Part shown: positions 60,241 through 64,000 of the stretch, piece after piece
Layout: every line of letters begins with the position of its first letter
How positions within the stretch are numbered: position 1 is the stretch's first letter
NCBI GenBank assembly: GCA_012518215.1
Contig: JAAYSV010000006.1
Coordinates: 62,001-126,000 of the forward strand
Direction of reading: 5' to 3'
Origin: Bacillota bacterium
Lineage (GTDB): Bacteria; Bacillota; Dethiobacteria; DTU022; PWGO01
Length of the DNA: 64,000 nt
The notes under the pieces: model-generated
The model's input: the letters and a program-made list of their open reading frames with translations, nothing else
Databases searched by the model: none
Told to the model about the DNA's origin: nothing
Program-made: the position numbers and the translations under genes

Positions 60241-60708
60241 ATGTCTAAAGTAGTGATCGGATTGTTTCATGATAGGGAGATGGCCGAAGATACGGTCATG
60301 GAGCTGAAAGATGAGGGTTACGAGAAAGAAATTTCACTGGTAGTCAAAGATGAACAGGGTGATCCGGGCGGCATGGATGACCAGAGTTTGATGGAAGGCA
60401 CGGTCACCGGCGGTGTCCTGGGTGGTATTGCCGGATTGCTGGCCGGAGCGGGAGCGTTGCTCATTCCGGGTATCGGCCCGATTGTGGCCGCCGGTCCTTT
60501 CGCCGCCACTCTTGCGGGTCTGGTTGGAGGGGGGCTGGCGGGGGGCCTGATCGATTATGGTGTACCGGAAAGTAGAGGGGAATATTATGCAGAAAGGGTT
60601 CGTCAGGGCAATATCCTGATCACCCTCGAATCCAGCGATGCTCATGTTGACGATGCCGTTTCCATCTTGCGTGCAAACGGGGCCAGGGATGTGGAGGTAC
60701 ATGGATAA
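60241..60708 (+). CDS. Glycine-rich membrane-hairpin protein, general-stress YflT/DUF1269-like
   Basis: 155 residues. The N-terminal domain (VVIGLFHDREMAEDTVMELK) is an alpha/beta stress-protein-like fold. Residues 60-105 form a Gly/Ala-rich hydrophobic hairpin (GGIAGLLAGAGALLIPGIG) that may insert into membrane, and a C-terminal ferredoxin-like half follows (GNILITLESSDAHVDDAVSIL). This layout matches general stress protein 17M-like families. Placed between ymxH and dpaA and ended by its own terminator, so it is a monocistronic unit within a sporulation neighbourhood. Confidence 0.75.
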   Translation: MSKVVIGLFHDREMAEDTVMELKDEGYEKEISLVVKDEQGDPGGMDDQSLMEGTVTGGVLGGIAGLLAGAGALLIPGIGPIVAAGPFAATLAGLVGGGLAGGLIDYGVPESRGEYYAERVRQGNILITLESSDAHVDDAVSILRANGARDVEVHG

Positions 60709-60734
60709 TTGAATATGTAGAAAATGATTTTATG

Positions 60735-60768
60735 TAGCCCCGGGGGGTTCCGCCGGGGCTATTTTTTT
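60735..60768 (+). terminator. Strong intrinsic terminator
   Basis: A 9-bp stem TAGCCCCGG/CCGGGGCTA (60735-60743 with 60753-60761) is followed by seven T residues. It separates the stress-type gene from dpaA. Confidence 0.93.
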
Positions 60769-60769
60769 C

Positions 60770-60799
60770 ACCGTGCCACCCCGGGAAACATATACTGTA
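60770..60799 (+). promoter_or_regulatory. Possible sigma-K-type promoter of dpaAB
   Basis: ACC (60770-60772) is followed 16 bases later by CATATACTG (60789-60797), one mismatch from the CATANNNTA -10 of mother-cell sigma-K promoters. B. subtilis spoVFA is expressed under sigma-K. The start codon is 31 bases further on. Weak consensus makes this tentative. Confidence 0.35.
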
Positions 60800-60830
60800 A
60801 TGAAAATGTTTGGAAAAGAGGGCAAAGGGT

Positions 60831-61775
60831 GTGATTTCTCAATTAAGCAAATTGAATATAACAGTGTGTGGGGGGGACTCCAGAGAACTGGAATTGTACA
60901 GGATATTCAGACAGAAAGGCCTCAATTTGAAGATGGTCGGTTTTGACAGGATTCAAGATATTTCCGCTGCAGACCGGGCAGGGCTTGAAAATCTGGATGG
61001 TATTGATGTGCTAATATTGCCGATCCGGGGTTTCAACGAGAACGGCCGGATCATCTCAAATTTCAGTCGCGTTCCGGAAGCGAAGCAGGAAGGATCACGG
61101 GTTGGGGGATGCGATGAAGAGTTTGAATCATACCATATCGAGCCCATGCTCCGAAACTACAAAGGCAAGAATCTCCTGGTCCTTATCGGCTCTGTGAAAG
61201 ATGAATTGCGACGGGAAGTACCATCGACGGTACGCTTCATAATCACCACCGCAGACAAGGAGTTCATGCAGTTGAACTCCATTCCCACGGCAGAGGGTGC
61301 CATCATGAAAGCAATGGAAGTTTTCCCGTCGACCATACATTCCAGCCGCATTTTGATTTTGGGATTGGGGAAATGCGGCATCACCCTTGCCCTGATGCTG
61401 AAAGGATTGGGCGCCAGAGTGACGGCGGTGGCAAGAAGAGTTGAATCCTGCGCCATGGCAACCAGTCTGGGTATCGAGGGGATTCTATTTGATGATCTGG
61501 ACAGCGTTCTGTCCCGGGCAGATCTGATTTTCAATACGGTACCGGCACGGGTTTTGCCGCACAGCGCTTTACAATTGATCAGCAGGGAGACGTATATCTT
61601 TGATCTTGCTTCACATCCTGGCGGGGTAGACCTTGAAGCTGCACGGAATTTGAATCTAGAAGTCTACCTTTTGCCGGGGTTGCCGGGAAAGGTGGCGCCG
61701 AAAAAAGCGGGAGAGATACTGGCCCGGGTTTATCTCCGACTCATTCACACACACTGTGATTTTATCAATTCATAA
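60831..61775 (+). CDS. dpaA: Dipicolinate synthase subunit A
   Basis: Mother-cell enzyme subunit making dipicolinic acid from dihydrodipicolinate, needed for spore heat resistance. The 314-residue protein has the family start (LNITVCGGDSRELELYRIF), a Rossmann motif ILILGLGKCGITLALML near residue 175, and a C-terminal FDLASHPGGVDLEAARN and LPGLPGKVAPKKAGEIL. GTG 60831 is preferred over TTG 60810 because AGAGGG precedes it with normal spacing. dpaB follows after 13 bases. Confidence 0.93.
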   Translation: MISQLSKLNITVCGGDSRELELYRIFRQKGLNLKMVGFDRIQDISAADRAGLENLDGIDVLILPIRGFNENGRIISNFSRVPEAKQEGSRVGGCDEEFESYHIEPMLRNYKGKNLLVLIGSVKDELRREVPSTVRFIITTADKEFMQLNSIPTAEGAIMKAMEVFPSTIHSSRILILGLGKCGITLALMLKGLGARVTAVARRVESCAMATSLGIEGILFDDLDSVLSRADLIFNTVPARVLPHSALQLISRETYIFDLASHPGGVDLEAARNLNLEVYLLPGLPGKVAPKKAGEILARVYLRLIHTHCDFINS

Positions 61776-61788
61776 AGGAGGTTTGGCC

Positions 61789-62379
61789 ATGAGTTTGAAA
61801 GATCTTCACATCGGTTTCGGATTGACCGGTTCACACTGCACAGTTGAACAGGTATTGCCTGTAATGAAAGAAATTGCATCCCGCGGTGCATTCATATATC
61901 CCATCATTACCCCGTCATTTGACCAGGGGGAAACCCGATTCGGATCGGCGAGTGACTGGAAAAAAAGAATCGTGGCAATTTCCGGCCGACCGATCCTTAA
62001 AACAATTTTTGACGTTGAACCGCTGGGGCCGGGTAACATCCTGGATGTTCTCGTCATTGCCCCATGTACGGGTAATACCCTGGCAAAGTTGTCAAGGGGC
62101 ATCACGGACACATCTGTTCTTATGGCGGCGAAAGCTCAATTTCGCAATCGCAAGCCCGTTGTGGTTGCCATATCAACCAACGATGGCCTGGGTATAAATG
62201 CAATCAGTCTTGGCTATCTACTCAATTACAAGAATATTTATCTTGTGCCATTCATGCAGGATGAACCGTACAATAAACCGAATTCACTGGTTGCCCGGAT
62301 GGATCTTCTTGTTCCTACCGTGATTTCCGCCCTTCAGGGAAAACAGATTCAACCGCTGCTTTTTACCCCGAATCAGTAA
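61789..62379 (+). CDS. dpaB: Dipicolinate synthase subunit B
   Basis: 196-residue flavoprotein-like subunit: HIGFGLTGSHCTVEQVLPVM, then VLVIAPCTGNTLAKLSRGITDT and a C-terminal YLVPFMQDEPYNKPNS (pieces of longer conserved runs). ATG 61789 follows a perfect AAAGGAGGT. Together with DpaA it forms dipicolinate synthase, so this organism should form true endospores. In B. subtilis asd-dapG-dapA follow; here an RNase J gene follows after a 331-base gap. Confidence 0.95.
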   Translation: MSLKDLHIGFGLTGSHCTVEQVLPVMKEIASRGAFIYPIITPSFDQGETRFGSASDWKKRIVAISGRPILKTIFDVEPLGPGNILDVLVIAPCTGNTLAKLSRGITDTSVLMAAKAQFRNRKPVVVAISTNDGLGINAISLGYLLNYKNIYLVPFMQDEPYNKPNSLVARMDLLVPTVISALQGKQIQPLLFTPNQ

Positions 62380-62710
62380 TATCGATATCAGGGAATTTAC
62401 GAGGGGTTTTGCACGGCAGCAAGCCGGAAGACGAAAAAAATGTTTTCAACAGGCAGGAGTGCACATTGTATTTGTACAGGGCTATCAATTCCGGGGTAGC
62501 AATGGAATTTATTCAAGCTACTGCAGGAGCCTGCAGCTAGAAGCAGGGTTCTATCAGTCAATGTTTCATTCAGGCTGTATTTCTGGTATATTATATATAC
62601 TGCAAGGTGATGATGGTATCAGGCATTGGTGCTGGTTTCTTGCCAAATTTGCAAATCGTGTTACGGTCGGTTTATGCAGTTGTACATAATCATACAAGAG
62701 GTGCATACAG
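62380..62710 (+). other. 331-base gap before the RNase J gene
   Basis: No gene is recognised. The gap has a CTGCAG/CTGCAG inverted repeat near 62521-62536 and AT-rich TATATTATATATA near 62588, which could serve as a -10 region although no good -35 was found. A short open frame within it has no ribosome binding site. Confidence 0.4.
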
Positions 62711-64000
62711 TTGCCGCACAATATGAAGAAACAGGATACGTTGCAGATTATCCCACTGGGCGGGGTGGGGGAAATCGGCAAAAATATGTTTGTGGTCAAG
62801 TACGGGGAAGAAATACTGGTCCTGGATGCCGGCCTGGCTTTCCCTGAAGATGAGATGCTCGGTATTGATATTGTCATCCCCGATATTTCTTACCTTGTGG
62901 AAAACAAGGAATGGGTCAAAGGAATAATCTTGACCCATGGCCATGAGGACCATATCGGGGCGATGCCCTATGTTCTGTCCGATCTGCCTGATGTCCCGGT
63001 CTGGGGAACCAAACTCACCCTGGGAATGTTAAAGGCAAAGTTCACCGAATTTCCGCAATTTGATGACCTTGAATTGCATGAAATTCACCCCAGGGACAGG
63101 CTGGAGATCACGCCCAGCCTGAAATTGGAATTTTTCCGTACCAATCACAGTATTCCCGATTCCGTGGGGGTAATCATAAAAACCCCTTCTGGCATCGTGG
63201 TCTATACCAGTGATTTCAAATTTGATCAGACACCGGTCAGTGGGTTGGTTACTGATTACAACCAGCTTGCCAAGCTGGGTCGGCAGGGTGTGCTGGTTAT
63301 GCTTTCGGACAGTACCAACGCTGATTTGCCCGGTTACACGCCTTCTGAAAAGGAGGTGGGTGAAACGTTGGACGATATCTTCAGGGTGGCCGAAAGCCGA
63401 ATTGTAATTGCCACCTTTGCCTCCAATATTCACAGGATTCAACAGGTCGTGGATGCTGCAGTACGATATGACAGGAAGATGGCCATCACGGGGAGAAGTA
63501 TCATCAACTCGACCAGGATAGCCATGGAACTGGGGTACCTGCACGTTCCCGAGGGGTTTCTTGTGGAATTGGAAGATCTGGAGAAAATGCCCAGAGAAAA
63601 GACAGCTGTACTCATGACCGGCAGCCAGGGGGAGCCGATGTCCGCCCTGTCGAGGATATCGAACTGCGAACACAGGGATATGGGAATCCACCGCGGAGAC
63701 ACGGTGATCATATCTGCATCTCCGATTCCAGGCAACGAGAAGATGGTTTTTCGCACAGTGGACAATCTGTTCAAACTGGGTGCAGAGGTTTTCTATCATC
63801 AATTTTCCGGGGTGCATGTATCCGGGCATGGTAGCGAAGAAGAGATAAAAATGATGATCAACATGGTTCGCCCCAGGTACCTTATCCCTGTTCACGGAGA
63901 ATACAGGCATATGATGCACCATGCCAAGATAGCGGTGAAAATGGGCATGCCCGAAGAAAATGTTTTCCTGACCGAAAACGGAACGGTGATGGAAATTGTT
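62711..64000 (+). CDS. Ribonuclease J (cut by window end)
   Basis: The open frame runs from TTG 62711 to the end of the window (430 codons of about 555). TTG 62711 follows AAGAGGTG by seven bases; ATG 62723 is an alternative. RNase J is a zinc-dependent 5'-exo/endoribonuclease of the metallo-beta-lactamase/beta-CASP fold. Visible motifs: IIPLGGVGEIGKNM, DAGLAFPEDEMLG, LTHGHEDHIGA, beta-CASP segment LMTGSQGEPMSAL, and VSGHGSEEEIKMMI with IPVHGEYRHM. Its location downstream of dpaAB matches rnjB in B. subtilis, but RNase J1 and J2 cannot be told apart from this part. Confidence 0.96.
   Translation, partial: MPHNMKKQDTLQIIPLGGVGEIGKNMFVVKYGEEILVLDAGLAFPEDEMLGIDIVIPDISYLVENKEWVKGIILTHGHEDHIGAMPYVLSDLPDVPVWGTKLTLGMLKAKFTEFPQFDDLELHEIHPRDRLEITPSLKLEFFRTNHSIPDSVGVIIKTPSGIVVYTSDFKFDQTPVSGLVTDYNQLAKLGRQGVLVMLSDSTNADLPGYTPSEKEVGETLDDIFRVAESRIVIATFASNIHRIQQVVDAAVRYDRKMAITGRSIINSTRIAMELGYLHVPEGFLVELEDLEKMPREKTAVLMTGSQGEPMSALSRISNCEHRDMGIHRGDTVIISASPIPGNEKMVFRTVDNLFKLGAEVFYHQFSGVHVSGHGSEEEIKMMINMVRPRYLIPVHGEYRHMMHHAKIAVKMGMPEENVFLTENGTVMEIV

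Overview
The window reads as a chromosome segment of an anaerobic, endospore-forming member of the Firmicutes (class Clostridia or a close relative). The evidence is: the block rimP-nusA-rnpM-infB-rbfA-nrnA-truB-ribF-rpsO-pnp in Gram-positive order; sporulation genes (ytrH/ytrI-like beside dnaE, ymxH, and the dipicolinate synthase pair dpaA-dpaB); frequent GTG and TTG starts with strong GGAGG-type ribosome binding sites; and anaerobic enzymes such as a [4Fe-4S] 4-hydroxybutyryl-CoA dehydratase homologue, a two-subunit Fe-S fumarase and an FMN/FAD/Fe-S dienoyl-CoA reductase. No phage, insertion sequence or CRISPR array was seen. Genus-level assignment is not possible by eye.

Region 1 (1-6.9 kb): the 3' end of ligA, a PAP2 phosphatase, the AbfD-like dehydratase, a reverse-strand operon with a secreted ComEC-like hydrolase and a DUF3006 protein, tRNA-Val, and a radical SAM protein. 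Region 2 (6.9-10.8 kb): a complete regulated unit, with a consensus promoter, a highly structured leader, an intrinsic terminator, then a binding-protein/FecCD/ATPase importer and a P-loop NTPase. I read the leader as a riboswitch, possibly of the molybdenum/tungsten cofactor type. Region 3 (10.8-19.9 kb): gatC-gatA-gatB with a GatA whose glutaminase site is eroded, then fumarase alpha/beta, a 57-residue unknown protein, endonuclease III, a Lon-like protease and TrmL.

Region 4 (20-29.3 kb): ytrI/ytrH-like genes divergent from dnaE, a DUF1015 protein divergent from a UvrD-type helicase, a divergent uracil-DNA glycosylase relative and tRNA-Lys. Region 5 (29.3-46.2 kb) is mixed and more accessory. 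It holds a secreted dockerin-cohesin-(Asp-Pro)n-dockerin protein, a GH38 mannosidase with a GPH sugar symporter, a dienoyl-CoA isomerase-like crotonase, a lipoprotein, RecD2, aspartate kinase, a dienoyl-CoA reductase, an AtpI/AtpZ-like protein, a membrane JAMM-LysM protein and an esterase.

Region 6 (46.2-64 kb): the translation/RNA-decay operon, then two polysaccharide-deacetylase-like proteins with altered metal sites, a VanW protein, dUTPase, YmxH, a glycine-rich stress-type protein, dpaA-dpaB and the 5' part of an RNase J gene. The order from pnp onward resembles Bacillus subtilis pnpA-ylxY-(mlpA)-ymxH-spoVFA-spoVFB-...-rnjB, with different genes inserted.

The strongest candidates for new biology are the riboswitch-controlled FecCD importer with its NTPase, the GatA lacking catalytic residues, the JAMM-transmembrane-LysM protein, the degenerate deacetylase/VanW cluster, and two genes whose best ribosome binding site precedes an ATC codon. 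Functional names come from motifs recognised by eye; no database search was run.
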